Of a stretch of 64,000 nt of DNA, positions 25,563 through 35,072 are shown one piece after another. Location: NCBI GenBank assembly GCA_024809215.1, contig JANUBW010000005.1, positions 124,001 through 188,000 of the forward strand, given 5' to 3'. Position numbers and translations under genes: made by a program. The number at the start of each line of letters is the position of its first letter. The stretch's first letter is position 1. This DNA is from Niastella sp. OAS944 (GTDB taxonomy: Bacteria > Bacteroidota > Bacteroidia > Chitinophagales > Chitinophagaceae). A model generated the notes under the pieces. It did no database searches. It worked only from the letters and a program-made list of their open reading frames with translations, and had not been told where the DNA came from.

Positions 25563-28500
25563 ATGTGCATCAAACAGCGGCAATTAACTTCAACGGGTTT
25601 ATTATTCTTTTTGATCTTACAATGTAGCATAGGGTTAGGCCAACAACTACATACAGCACTTGCAACAGCGGCACTTCAGGTTATCACCAGTGTAAACCCT
25701 CCTTCCTGTTCACAGGAAAATGCTTCTATACTGGCAACAGCAACGGGTGGAACGCCTCCTTACACTTACTCTTTTGCCGGCTGGCCTTTTCAAAATAACA
25801 GGTTATGGTTATGCAGGGCGGGCACTTATCCCGTAGTTGTAAAAGACGCAACCGGCGCCACTGCCACCACTACGGTAATTGTAAAAAATGGTTACCAGGG
25901 CATTGGGGGCTTTTCGCGAACTGTTGATCCTACGGGCTGTACTTCGGCCGATGGCAGTGTAACCATAGATGCTGTTTATGGCAAGCCGCCCTATACGTAC
26001 AGCCTTGATAATACAAACTTTCAATCGAGCCCCACTTTTACCAACCTCATAGCCGGGCAATACTATTTTATTGTAAAAGATGCAAACGGTTGTACTTTCC
26101 TTAACTGGTTCAACCTCAGAAGCATGAATTGTCCCACGCTTAATGGGGCTAATATCTCCAGGTCTGTTTCGGTTTGTAACAATGAAGGCGCTATCGATTT
26201 TTCATTATGGACCGCCGCACAGCCCGTTTCTTATTCTTTAGATGGCGTCAACTATCAAAACAGCGGCATTTTTACCGGCTTGGGTGCAGGTAATCGTGTA
26301 GTATATATGACCGATGCCAGTGGAAAAAAATACATGTATGCCATCCATATGAACCAGTCGTGCCCTATTAAAGCAAGCGCTGCTGTAACCAATGCAACCT
26401 GCGGAAATAATGATGGAAAGATCGTTGAAACTGTTACCAGCGGTACCCCGCCCTATCAGTTTTCTATTGACGGGGTAAATTTTCAGAGCAGCAATATATT
26501 TACCGGCGTACCCGCGGGTAAACATACAGTGATCATAAAGGATGCGCTTGGGCTTTTAAAAATGGATACCACCACCGTTGCCGATAATTGCCCGGTAATA
26601 ACAGCAACAAGCATGGCGGCCACCTGTGGTAATAGTGGCGCCATCTATGCGTTGGTATCTAAAGGCGTGGCCCCTTTTCAATTTTCAATAGACGGCACCA
26701 ATTACCAGGGCAGCAATAGTTTTACCGGCGTTACTGCTGGCAACTATACCGTTACCGTAAAGGATGCCGGTGGAAATACAGCCAATACTACGGTAAATGT
26801 TGTTGACAATTGTAATAATGTTGTTCTTACCCCTGTTCATACCAGGTGTGGTTATCCGCAGGGAAAAATAACTGCATCGGCCACCTTTGGAACGGGGCCT
26901 TATACGTATTCAATCAATGGGGTTATTTATAATGGCAGCACCTGGCAAACCAGTAATGAGTTTCCCGGTTTGTGGGGCGGCACCTATACTATAACAGCCA
27001 AAGATGCATTGGGCGCTACAGCATCCGCCAGTATTATTATAAATGACGTGCGTGAGCCATTTCTGTCGGTTGATGTAATACCGGCCAACTGCGATTTTAC
27101 CGGCGCTATGTTAACCATAACCCCTATAGGCGGCGTAGGGCCGTACGAATACAGCATCGATGGCCTTAACTGGCAACCGAGCAATGTTTTCAATGTATAC
27201 TCCATGCAGTATATTACGGCTAATATAAGAGGGGCAAATGGCTGCCGGATGAGTCTTTGTTGTTACCCTATATCTACAAAATGTCTTACGCTGAATGTTG
27301 TAGCCAAAGGCGCTTCCTGCGGCAACAACGACGGTACCATTAAGGTAACAGGGGCAAACGGAACACCGCCTTACGAATATTCCATTGATAATATAAATTA
27401 TCAAACCGGTAATGTTTTTACAGGTTTGGGGCCGGGCAATTATACGGTGTATGGTAAAGATGCCGACGGTCTTGTAAATACCAAATACGTAACCATTGAT
27501 AATGTTTGTTTGTCGGTTAATTTATCGGCTACAGATGCTACCTGTGGTAATGCAAACGGCAGCATAACAGCTGGTGCTACCAATGGTACTACGCCTTATA
27601 CCTATTCCATTGATGGCGTTAATTTTCAAAACAGTAATGTTTTTTCTGCTGTAGCAGCGGGCAATTATGTTATAACTGTTAAAGATGCCAGCGGGTATAC
27701 CAATACTGCCAATGTAAGTGTGGCCAACCTGGCCGGCCCGCAAATAGCAGCCAATGCAACCGCTGCCACGTGCCCAAATAACGACGGTAGTATAACGGCA
27801 TTGGGTACAGGCGGAACACAACCATATACATTTTCAATAAATACCGGTCCTTTTAAAAGTAGTGGTGTGTTTAGCGGTTTGGCAACCGGTAACTATACGG
27901 CCACTGTTAAAGATGCCCGGGGTTGTACAGCAGCTCAACCGGTACTTGTTGACCTGGTGAATACCGTTACTGTTGATGCAGGTGCCGATCTCACTATTTG
28001 TGAAGGCACAAGCGTTTCCATAAAAGCAGTTTCAACCGGAAATACTTTTTCCTGGCAGCCAATCACAGAGTTAAATAACCCGGCTGTGCTTAGTCCCGAT
28101 GCATCGCCCCGGGTTACAACAAAATACTACATAACGGCCCGCTTAGGCGTTTGTGAAAAGAAAGATTCAGTTATTGTAGCAGTAGTTGCGGCGCCGGTTG
28201 CCGACGCAGGAGCAAACGCAACAATCTGTTATGGTCAATCGGCACAGCTGAATGCAAATGGCGGTGTACAATATAGCTGGTCGCCCACCACTTATCTAAA
28301 CGATGCGTATATAAATAACCCTACAGCCGTTAAGCCGGCAAATACCATTTCATATCACCTTACGGTTACCGATGCAAAGGGGTGTGCCTCTGTACAGGAT
28401 GAAGTGGTAACTGTTTCGGTAACACCGCCGGCCAAAGTTTTTGCAGGAAATGATACTTCTGTTTATATAAATCAACTCCTGCCGCTAAATGCTATTGATG

Positions 28501-28949
28501 TAAACAAGAGCGGCTTTACAACATACAGTTGGTCGCCCCCGGCCGGCTTAAGCGATGCTTCAATCCAAAACCCGGTAGCTACTGTAAATAAGAATACAAC
28601 CTATACTGTAGTTGCCAGTACACCCAATGGTTGTGAAGGAACCGGTACCATAACCATAACAGCGTTTGCGGTGGCAGATATTTTTGTGCCCAATGCATTT
28701 TCCCCTAATAGCGATGGACGTAATGATGTTTTCAAAGCAATACCTATTGGCATCAAAGAATTCAAATACTTTGCCGTGTATAACCGCTGGGGGCAGCGTG
28801 TTTTCTTTACAACCAACCCTGCCGTTGGCTGGACCGGTTCTATTAATGGCGCCCCCATGCAAACCGGCGCCTATGTATGGTCTGCCGCCGGTATTACATT
28901 CAAAGGCGATCTTATTGAACGAAAAGGCACTGTTGTGCTTTTCAGATAA
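25563..28949 (+). CDS. SprB-repeat adhesin with gliding-motility-type C-terminal domain (T9SS type B)
   Basis: The product is 1128 residues. The signal peptide ends near LGQQ (about residue 28). About ten SprB-like repeats of ~80 residues follow, each with a core such as GTPPYTYSIDGVNFQNSN, then FTGLGAGNYTVTVKDA. Two or three PKD/Ig-like units follow (about 795-1030; SWQPITELNNP, YSWSPTTYLND). The last ~90 residues are the CHU_C/gliding-motility domain (PNAFSPNSDGRNDVFKA, YNRWGQRVFF), which directs type IX secretion. It should be an exported surface adhesin. It stands alone, divergent from the unknown cluster, and its 3' end faces a convergent oxidoreductase gene. Confidence 0.9.
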   Translation: MCIKQRQLTSTGLLFFLILQCSIGLGQQLHTALATAALQVITSVNPPSCSQENASILATATGGTPPYTYSFAGWPFQNNRLWLCRAGTYPVVVKDATGATATTTVIVKNGYQGIGGFSRTVDPTGCTSADGSVTIDAVYGKPPYTYSLDNTNFQSSPTFTNLIAGQYYFIVKDANGCTFLNWFNLRSMNCPTLNGANISRSVSVCNNEGAIDFSLWTAAQPVSYSLDGVNYQNSGIFTGLGAGNRVVYMTDASGKKYMYAIHMNQSCPIKASAAVTNATCGNNDGKIVETVTSGTPPYQFSIDGVNFQSSNIFTGVPAGKHTVIIKDALGLLKMDTTTVADNCPVITATSMAATCGNSGAIYALVSKGVAPFQFSIDGTNYQGSNSFTGVTAGNYTVTVKDAGGNTANTTVNVVDNCNNVVLTPVHTRCGYPQGKITASATFGTGPYTYSINGVIYNGSTWQTSNEFPGLWGGTYTITAKDALGATASASIIINDVREPFLSVDVIPANCDFTGAMLTITPIGGVGPYEYSIDGLNWQPSNVFNVYSMQYITANIRGANGCRMSLCCYPISTKCLTLNVVAKGASCGNNDGTIKVTGANGTPPYEYSIDNINYQTGNVFTGLGPGNYTVYGKDADGLVNTKYVTIDNVCLSVNLSATDATCGNANGSITAGATNGTTPYTYSIDGVNFQNSNVFSAVAAGNYVITVKDASGYTNTANVSVANLAGPQIAANATAATCPNNDGSITALGTGGTQPYTFSINTGPFKSSGVFSGLATGNYTATVKDARGCTAAQPVLVDLVNTVTVDAGADLTICEGTSVSIKAVSTGNTFSWQPITELNNPAVLSPDASPRVTTKYYITARLGVCEKKDSVIVAVVAAPVADAGANATICYGQSAQLNANGGVQYSWSPTTYLNDAYINNPTAVKPANTISYHLTVTDAKGCASVQDEVVTVSVTPPAKVFAGNDTSVYINQLLPLNAIDVNKSGFTTYSWSPPAGLSDASIQNPVATVNKNTTYTVVASTPNGCEGTGTITITAFAVADIFVPNAFSPNSDGRNDVFKAIPIGIKEFKYFAVYNRWGQRVFFTTNPAVGWTGSINGAPMQTGAYVWSAAGITFKGDLIERKGTVVLFR

Positions 28950-28955
28950 AAAAAA

Positions 28956-28983
28956 GGCTGCCTTCTCACCTAAGAAGGCAGCC
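28956..28983 (-). terminator. Intrinsic terminator of the Gfo/Idh/MocA oxidoreductase gene
   Basis: A perfect 11-bp stem (GGCTGCCTTCT/AGAAGGCAGCC) with a 6-nt loop. On the minus strand it is followed by a run of eight T (28955-28948), so it ends transcripts of the minus-strand gene. On the plus strand no T run follows. Confidence 0.85.
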
Positions 28984-29004
28984 TCCTGTATAACAGCTGA
29001 CAGT

Positions 29005-30183
29005 CTATTTTTTCAACGTCATTATCCTGGCATTCTTTTGTGCCTTCAACGCCAATTCAGTTGCCAGAAAACAATGTGCCTGTGTCATGGCAGTTTCGGT
29101 CCTGTTAAGTACATCATCGACAAATAAAGGCCCAAATGGTAATACCTCATTGTTGCAATCTACATGGATCATTTCTTTTTTATTGACGAGGTATAAATGA
29201 TTGCCGCCTTTATTTCCTGAAAGCATATCTGTATTTTTTCTTACTTCAATATATCCGTCGGTACCAAGTATGGTTAACCGGCCGTCGCCCCAGGTATCTA
29301 AACCATCGGGGGTAAACCAGTCCACCCGTATGTAACCGGCGCCGCCGTTGCCACTCAGCATTACATCGCCAAAATCTTCGAATAAAGGTTTATCGGGGTG
29401 ATGCACATTGCCTACCTGCGACATTAGCACCTGGGCTTCGGTTGAGCCGGTGAAGTGTAAATACTGATCGAACTGATGCGAGCCGATATCGGTAAGTATG
29501 CCACCGTATCTTTTTTTATCCCAAAACCAATCGGGTCTTACAGCCAGTCCGGTTTTTCCAATATTGTTGTAGATCCTATGCGGCGCCATGTTTATGGTTT
29601 GAATGACCTGGCCAATGCCGCCTGCTTTTACGATCTGGCTTGCTTTTTCGGTGCCTTTATTTTCAAAACGTTCACTGTACATGATGGAGTAGATCCGTTT
29701 TGTTTCTTTTTGCACTTTCTTTACTGCAGCCAATTGTTCTAAACTGATGATGCCGGGTTTATCGGTCAAATAATCTTTTCCATGTTTCATTACCCGAATA
29801 CCTAATGGCGCTCTTTCGTCGGGTATACCTGAACTTAATACTAAATGAATGGCGGGATCTTCCAGGATCTCATTTTCGCTTTTTACCAGTTTGGCCTCGG
29901 GAAAGCTTTTCAAAAATGCAGTAGTGAGCTCGGGTTGTTTGGCATACAGGGCCACCAATTCCCCACCGCCTCTTTTTATGGCTTCCGTCATACCATAAAT
30001 ATGCGGGTGATCGATATTGATGACGGCAAATTTAATGCGATTGGGCGCTGTAGTTATTCCCTTAGGTTTTGGTGCTGATTCTACATATTTGGCTTTGCTC
30101 ATAAGCGGCGCCATGATCATTAAACCCGATGCTTTAACTGAATCCTTTAAAAATTGCCTTCTGAGTTTCTTTTGGTTGGTCAT
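29005..30183 (-). CDS. Gfo/Idh/MocA-family oxidoreductase with Tat-type signal
   Basis: The product is 392 residues. LRRQFLKDSVKASGL near the N-terminus is a twin-arginine-type signal, implying export of the folded NAD(P)-bound enzyme to the periplasm. The nucleotide-binding half has IKFAVINIDHPHIYG and VLSSGIPDERA. The family's lysine region is YLTDKPGIISLEQL, and the C-terminal half has GGILTDIGSHQFDQYL with the expected GxH. Such enzymes oxidise or reduce sugars and related polyols. The substrate is unknown. It is monocistronic, with its own terminator downstream. Confidence 0.9.
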   Translation of the reverse strand: MTNQKKLRRQFLKDSVKASGLMIMAPLMSKAKYVESAPKPKGITTAPNRIKFAVINIDHPHIYGMTEAIKRGGGELVALYAKQPELTTAFLKSFPEAKLVKSENEILEDPAIHLVLSSGIPDERAPLGIRVMKHGKDYLTDKPGIISLEQLAAVKKVQKETKRIYSIMYSERFENKGTEKASQIVKAGGIGQVIQTINMAPHRIYNNIGKTGLAVRPDWFWDKKRYGGILTDIGSHQFDQYLHFTGSTEAQVLMSQVGNVHHPDKPLFEDFGDVMLSGNGGAGYIRVDWFTPDGLDTWGDGRLTILGTDGYIEVRKNTDMLSGNKGGNHLYLVNKKEMIHVDCNNEVLPFGPLFVDDVLNRTETAMTQAHCFLATELALKAQKNARIMTLKK

Positions 30184-30298
30184 ATAACAAGGTCGTTTTG
30201 GAAATCTGAAATTTACTCCATTTTAAACATGAATCTGTTTAATAATGGCATTTTAATTTAAAATTCACCCGCCGGGCCGCCCTGCCGCTCTAATAAGC

Positions 30299-30328
30299 AA
30301 AAAACCCGCAGCTTTCGCCGCGGGTTTT
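30299..30328 (-). terminator. Intrinsic terminator after the 122-codon gene
   Basis: The stem AAAACCCGC/GCGGGTTTT is perfect, with a 10-nt loop, and is flanked by A/T runs. On the minus strand the downstream T tract is complete. It lies 30 bp after the stop of the small gene at 30358. Confidence 0.75.
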
Positions 30329-30357
30329 CAAAATTATCCGTTATAATATGGCATTTA

Positions 30358-30726
30358 CTAATCTACCTTAAGTAGCATTTGATTGTACGCCTGTTCAAGT
30401 TTGTCTTTTATTTCTGACGAGATCAAAAGCGTATTTTGGGGTTTGTAGTAAGATTCTATATCTGTTGATTTACTTGAAGTTTGAATAGCATTGCAATAAG
30501 TGATATACCTCGCCAGGGTCCGTTTTAACGAATCTACTTCATCATGCCTAAGGTAAGCTGTCAAATAAGCCGAATCGCTTTTCAGCATATCACTGATCTG
30601 TACAGCTAACCTTAAAAAATCATTGGCAGTTTCATGATTGTAACTGCTTCGTGTAAGTCTGTTGCCAATTGAATCGTAACTTGAAAGCAGTTCTGACAGG
30701 CCCTGGTATTTGATTATAGTATCCAA
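30358..30726 (-). CDS. Hypothetical helical protein lacking an ATG start, possibly 5'-truncated
   Basis: From a TTG at 30726 the product is 122 residues, mostly charged helices with no known motif (YQGLSELLSSYDSIGNR, SLKRTLARYITYC). The same frame stays open for another ~32 codons upstream to a stop at 30823-30825, and those codons also read like a coiled coil (FSNKNEKQLNDLSQRFDSL), but no ATG or GTG occurs there. So either a TTG start is used or the 5' end is lost or frameshifted. It lies downstream of the barrel gene on the same strand, 164 bp away, and is followed by a terminator. The function is unknown. Confidence 0.4.
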   Translation of the reverse strand: MDTIIKYQGLSELLSSYDSIGNRLTRSSYNHETANDFLRLAVQISDMLKSDSAYLTAYLRHDEVDSLKRTLARYITYCNAIQTSSKSTDIESYYKPQNTLLISSEIKDKLEQAYNQMLLKVD

Positions 30727-30889
30727 TGTTTTATTGGTCTTTAAGGAATCGAAGCGTTGAGACAGATCATTTAATTGCTTTTCATTTTTGTTTGAGAAGT
30801 TGTCAACTTTGTTATACCCCGTTTAATTCTTTTACGAGCGTACGCACCGAAAAACTGTTAGAATATTGAAGGTGGTTTAGCCGGCGTTC

Positions 30890-33709
30890 CTAATAGTCCC
30901 GGTCAATCTTTTGCCTTTTGATCTCCGTTTTACCAAACTTGCGTGGATAGTAAGAGAACGTTAGCATAAAATACTGTTGCAACCCATTTGTAATGCGGGT
31001 GGTAGTGCCAGAGTAATTTACACTGTTGCTGATGTTTTGATATTGCTTTAACAGGTCCATAGCCGAGAATTTCAGTTCTCCCTGTTGCTTCATAAACCTG
31101 TATGAAGCGAAGGCATTCCAAAGAACCACCGGTTTGCTTAAACTTGTGTTGGTTATGTGATCTAACGTACTGCTAAGGGTAAAGCCAGATGGGTAATTAA
31201 CAACAATGCCGAACTTGGTGGTCCTGCTGTCGTTTTTAAATGCCCGCAGGCCAGAGGCGGTTTGCCGCGAATTATTATGCTGAAAGTTTTGCCCCGCAGT
31301 GAGTACCAGATATGATTTAAATGAAAATTGCAGGGTAAAGTTATTGGAGATGCTGCCGGTTGTACTTACGTTGCTGAACCCGTCGATAAAGTTTGGTTGT
31401 TTGCCGGTCCTGAAATCTCCATTATACATGAGCTGAATATTGTTCTTATTTAACTTTCTCGAGATATTGAAACTGTAATTTACATTGAAGTTAGTGGTCC
31501 TGTCGGCATTGGTATAGTAATACATCCTTTTGCCCGAAGAGTCGTTGATGGTGCTGTCGGTTACAGGATCTAACGCCACGGAATATCTGCCGCCAAAATT
31601 ACCATTGATAGAATACAGCGACTTTTTATTTTCCGTATTGAAATTACCATTGAAGTTCACAGCGTGATTGATGCTGTTCTTCAGGTTAGGGTTGCCATAT
31701 CTGATCTCATAGGCATTGATATCGTCTACAATGGTATACAGTCGATCAATGGAAGGGTACTCCAGGTTTTTTGAATAGTATCCATACACGAAATAATTGT
31801 ATTTCTCACGCCGGCTAAAGCGATAACTAAGCGATCCTTCCTGTCTGAAGAACTGGAAATTGCGTCGCAGGTTTCTTTGCGCAAAGGACGAGGTATTATT
31901 GTCAATTTTAAAATCGTCTAACAGTTTAAAAAATATTTGAAAGCTTTTGTAAGTGATGTCGTTCCACTTGAAAAATTCTTTCGACAATGAAAACGAGGGC
32001 GTATACTCAAATACTTCCCTTTTATTTGAGTTGGAAAGTTTGCCATTGAAAAGGGCCTGTTTAAGCGTAGTGTCGTAATCTCTTACAATAGTATTATCTG
32101 TTACCCTGCTGTAATTGACCCATTGGTTCAGGCTAAGGGTTACACCAAACAGGTTATACCGGCCTAATAAAAGCCTTTTAAAGCCGGCATAATCAAAATT
32201 TGCGGTCAGGTTCAGCGATTCATTGTTTGTGGTGTAATGCCTGTTGGTATAAGCGCTTTTTGTTGGATCGATACGGGAATTGAATTCACTTTCCTGGTCT
32301 CTTTCCGATACCGAATTGCTGCGTGATGCGTCGAGCCGGGTATTAAAGCTTTTTACAGGCTGTTCATCATCCCGTTTACTAAAGTTTACGTTCAGGCTTT
32401 CGTTATCTGATCTTCGGCTGGTAAGTGTAGTAGTATAATTGGTGCTTTGCAACTGGTCTACGGAATCTCTTACTTCAACGGCGCGGTCAGATCTGCCGCT
32501 CTCTGTATTGGTACTTACACTACCGTTAACGTCAAAGTTATCGTTGTAACTATTGGTCTTTAAATATTTGATGCCAATATCATGTTTATTTGAAAGATTG
32601 TTTTGAATACCGTCTTCGGATATAAACTGCGGATTGCCGATGGTTGTTCTGCTTTGGTAACTTTTGTCGCTGATGAAAGCGTCGGTGCCCGATTTATTGT
32701 AGTTAAGCGTAAGGCGGTCGTTTTGCCGGCTATTGCTTGATTCAATAAAATTATGAACAATAACGCCCCCTATAGAATGATTTTTATTGATGCCATTGGT
32801 ACCAAAACGCCCTACATTGTATAAGTTGGGGTTATAGTTCCTGTAGGTATTGTTTTGAAAGATCTCCTGCAGGTTGCCGATACTCTTATTGATATTATTA
32901 ATTCCACCTCCTATACCCGCACTACTTCTTTTGTTATACATCTGAAAAGAAAGATCGGCTTCATACCTGTCCTGGCTGCCATAGCCCACCCCTGCTTTAC
33001 CAAAGTATCCTTTTTTGGCATTCTCTTTCAACTTAATGTTCATGGTAAGCAGTGAGTCCTGGGGTTTGGTTGATGGCTGGTTGATATTGGTGCGGTCGTA
33101 TTCCTGGTATAGTTGTATTTTATCGATGGCCGATTTAGGCAGGTTTTGCGTGGCCACACGGGAATCTGTGGCGCCCATAAACGGTTTGCCGTCAACCAGC
33201 AGACTGTTTACTTTTTTTCCGTTTACTGTTATAGTGCCGTCGGACCAGATGGTAATGCCGCTAACCTGGTTCAGTAATTCTTCTACAACGGCGTCGTTTT
33301 TCATTTTAAAAGCGGCCGGGTTGATCTCTAAGGTATCGCCGTTCATTTTGATGGGAATGGCAGCGGTTACCACTACCGTGTCTTTACTGCTCAACATCAT
33401 TAATACGGAAAGCGTGTCTGTTTTGGCTGCGTCTTGTTGAATTGATGTATGGTAACTGGCGTAGCCGGTGTAGGTAACGCTTACCAGTAACTTTTTCTTC
33501 AGTGGTAATTTTTCAAAGATGAAGATACCGTCTTTGTCAGATAATTTATAGGCCACAACCGAAGAGTCGGGGCCGAAAATGGTTACGGTGGCCAGTTCCA
33601 GTGGGGTTTTGGTTGCTGCGTCCATTACCGAACCTTTTAGCTTACCGGTTTGGCTAAAGACCAGTGTACAACAGCACAGTAAAATACAGGTTAAAAAAAT
33701 GTTCTTCAA
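30890..33709 (-). CDS. TonB-receptor-like outer-membrane beta-barrel protein
   Basis: The product is 939 residues. The start is TTG at 33709, chosen because the signal peptide (MKNIFLTCILLCCC, ending near VFSQ) begins there and no ATG is near. A CarboxypepD_reg-like domain follows (about 22-100, GKLKGSVMDAATKTPLELA), then a plug-like region (EELLNQVSGITIWSDG, KVNSLLVDGKPFMGATD) and a long barrel to the C-terminal LTFSYYPRKFG. This matches Bacteroidota outer-membrane beta-barrel/TonB-like proteins. It starts 3 bp after the upstream 6-bladed propeller gene, so the two form an operon, a pairing often seen in these bacteria. The ligand is unknown. Confidence 0.85.
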   Translation of the reverse strand: MKNIFLTCILLCCCTLVFSQTGKLKGSVMDAATKTPLELATVTIFGPDSSVVAYKLSDKDGIFIFEKLPLKKKLLVSVTYTGYASYHTSIQQDAAKTDTLSVLMMLSSKDTVVVTAAIPIKMNGDTLEINPAAFKMKNDAVVEELLNQVSGITIWSDGTITVNGKKVNSLLVDGKPFMGATDSRVATQNLPKSAIDKIQLYQEYDRTNINQPSTKPQDSLLTMNIKLKENAKKGYFGKAGVGYGSQDRYEADLSFQMYNKRSSAGIGGGINNINKSIGNLQEIFQNNTYRNYNPNLYNVGRFGTNGINKNHSIGGVIVHNFIESSNSRQNDRLTLNYNKSGTDAFISDKSYQSRTTIGNPQFISEDGIQNNLSNKHDIGIKYLKTNSYNDNFDVNGSVSTNTESGRSDRAVEVRDSVDQLQSTNYTTTLTSRRSDNESLNVNFSKRDDEQPVKSFNTRLDASRSNSVSERDQESEFNSRIDPTKSAYTNRHYTTNNESLNLTANFDYAGFKRLLLGRYNLFGVTLSLNQWVNYSRVTDNTIVRDYDTTLKQALFNGKLSNSNKREVFEYTPSFSLSKEFFKWNDITYKSFQIFFKLLDDFKIDNNTSSFAQRNLRRNFQFFRQEGSLSYRFSRREKYNYFVYGYYSKNLEYPSIDRLYTIVDDINAYEIRYGNPNLKNSINHAVNFNGNFNTENKKSLYSINGNFGGRYSVALDPVTDSTINDSSGKRMYYYTNADRTTNFNVNYSFNISRKLNKNNIQLMYNGDFRTGKQPNFIDGFSNVSTTGSISNNFTLQFSFKSYLVLTAGQNFQHNNSRQTASGLRAFKNDSRTTKFGIVVNYPSGFTLSSTLDHITNTSLSKPVVLWNAFASYRFMKQQGELKFSAMDLLKQYQNISNSVNYSGTTTRITNGLQQYFMLTFSYYPRKFGKTEIKRQKIDRDY

Positions 33710-33712
33710 GGG

Positions 33713-34954
33713 TTAGTTTTTGAGTTTGAATTCAATGATCACGGGTGTGTTTTCGGGCGGATTGCTTTTTAGAAAACTTTCCAGTTCTTTGGGCACCGGC
33801 ACCTCTTTATTTTTTTCAAAAAAGGGAAGTATGTCGCCGGCCTTTATTGTTTTATAGAATTTGTCCTGTTTACGTGAATTGCCATACTGTTCAAAAAGCT
33901 GTAAATTATACTGGCTGCTGTCTGGTTTTATATTTTTTACCTTGCAAATGGTATTGGTTTTCTTTTGATAGAGGTACGTTTCGTAATTGCTTTGATAGGC
34001 CATTAAAAAATAAATGAACCGGGGCGTTTCATAGAACATATACACCTGGTGAAACATCCAGCCATTGTTACGTCTGAAGTTTTCCCGGTCGGCTTTATTT
34101 TTAAAGGGTTTGTTGAAAAACGATGGCGGCAAACTGTTCTCCAACGGCAACACTATTTGATAGGCAGGAAATAAACTATCTTTTACCATTTTGTAAATGG
34201 TATCGCAATAAGGGCGGGTTACAATTTGAATATAAGGTGTATCTGTAAGATTTCGGGTTATGTTTTCTTCTGCATATAAATACTTTGCTTCATTTATATG
34301 ATTGTAAGGAAAGTAGCTTTTTATCAACTGGTTTCCTTTATAGAGTTTTAATTCATAGTCAAGACTATCTTTATACAGTTCGCTTGTATTGATATTCCCC
34401 ATTACATAAACATCATCATAGTAATAGGTGGAATTTAAAATGTCGTTTTGCTGCGGAATATCTTTTTTAATGGTAAATGTGGTATCCTTTAAATCGATCT
34501 TATATTTTTTAAAATACCTTTTGTTACGCGGATTACTGTAGTCGAGTTTTACTTTTATCCTGTCTCTGCTTGTGAGCTGATAATTTCTATTATTTCCCCA
34601 AAAAATAAGCTGGTCTTTATGTTCGTCATAAACCGGGTAAAAAAAGTCGCCAAGTTTTTTATAGCTTATTTTTTTAACAAAGCGCCCGTTCTTTGTATAT
34701 AGCAACGCTTCCTTGTTTGCATAATTCCTTATCATTATGTAATTGGCAGTTACTTCTACGTTGGCATGCGTGGTTAGTTCAATTCCCTCTTTTATTTCCA
34801 AAGGAATAAATCGTATGGAGTCTATAAATTTTGATTGTTTTTCGTTGCCCGGCGTTTTGGGATGTACGTATATCTTTTGAAGCTGGCTTTGGGCGTTGGT
34901 TCTAATGAGCTGGGAAAACAGCATCACGATAAGGCAAAGCAAGGGTCGTCTCAT
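33713..34954 (-). CDS. 6-bladed beta-propeller protein (DUF4934-like), secreted
   Basis: The product is 413 residues with a signal peptide ending near TNAQ (about residue 21). The body has the pattern FIDSIRFIPLEI, ANYIMIRNYANKEALLYTKN and GRFVKKISYKKLGDFFYPVY seen in Bacteroidota 6-bladed propellers. These are usually encoded beside TonB-type barrels, as here (3 bp before the barrel gene). The second half is less regular. It is probably periplasmic or outer-membrane associated and acts with the barrel; the actual function is not known. Confidence 0.75.
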   Translation of the reverse strand: MRRPLLCLIVMLFSQLIRTNAQSQLQKIYVHPKTPGNEKQSKFIDSIRFIPLEIKEGIELTTHANVEVTANYIMIRNYANKEALLYTKNGRFVKKISYKKLGDFFYPVYDEHKDQLIFWGNNRNYQLTSRDRIKVKLDYSNPRNKRYFKKYKIDLKDTTFTIKKDIPQQNDILNSTYYYDDVYVMGNINTSELYKDSLDYELKLYKGNQLIKSYFPYNHINEAKYLYAEENITRNLTDTPYIQIVTRPYCDTIYKMVKDSLFPAYQIVLPLENSLPPSFFNKPFKNKADRENFRRNNGWMFHQVYMFYETPRFIYFLMAYQSNYETYLYQKKTNTICKVKNIKPDSSQYNLQLFEQYGNSRKQDKFYKTIKAGDILPFFEKNKEVPVPKELESFLKSNPPENTPVIIEFKLKN

Positions 34955-34973
34955 TAAGGGTTAGTTTGTCACC

Positions 34974-34981
34974 CAAATGTA
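34974..34981 (-). promoter_or_regulatory. -7 box (TACATTTG) for the propeller-barrel operon
   Basis: An exact TAnnTTTG match on the minus strand, 19 bp upstream of the ATG at 34954. A TTG at the -33 distance was not found. Confidence 0.4.
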
Positions 34982-35072
34982 TAGTTGTAAATGTTAACAC
35001 GCTCTTAAGGTTACAGATCAATACTTATCGTGATGTGTTATTTATGTATAGCGGGATGTACTTATTCAAATC

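Noticed and set aside
25563..28949. Repeated DNA that could be mistaken for a tandem repeat array or CRISPR
   Set aside because: The repeats are long, diverged protein domains in one open frame; there are no constant spacers.
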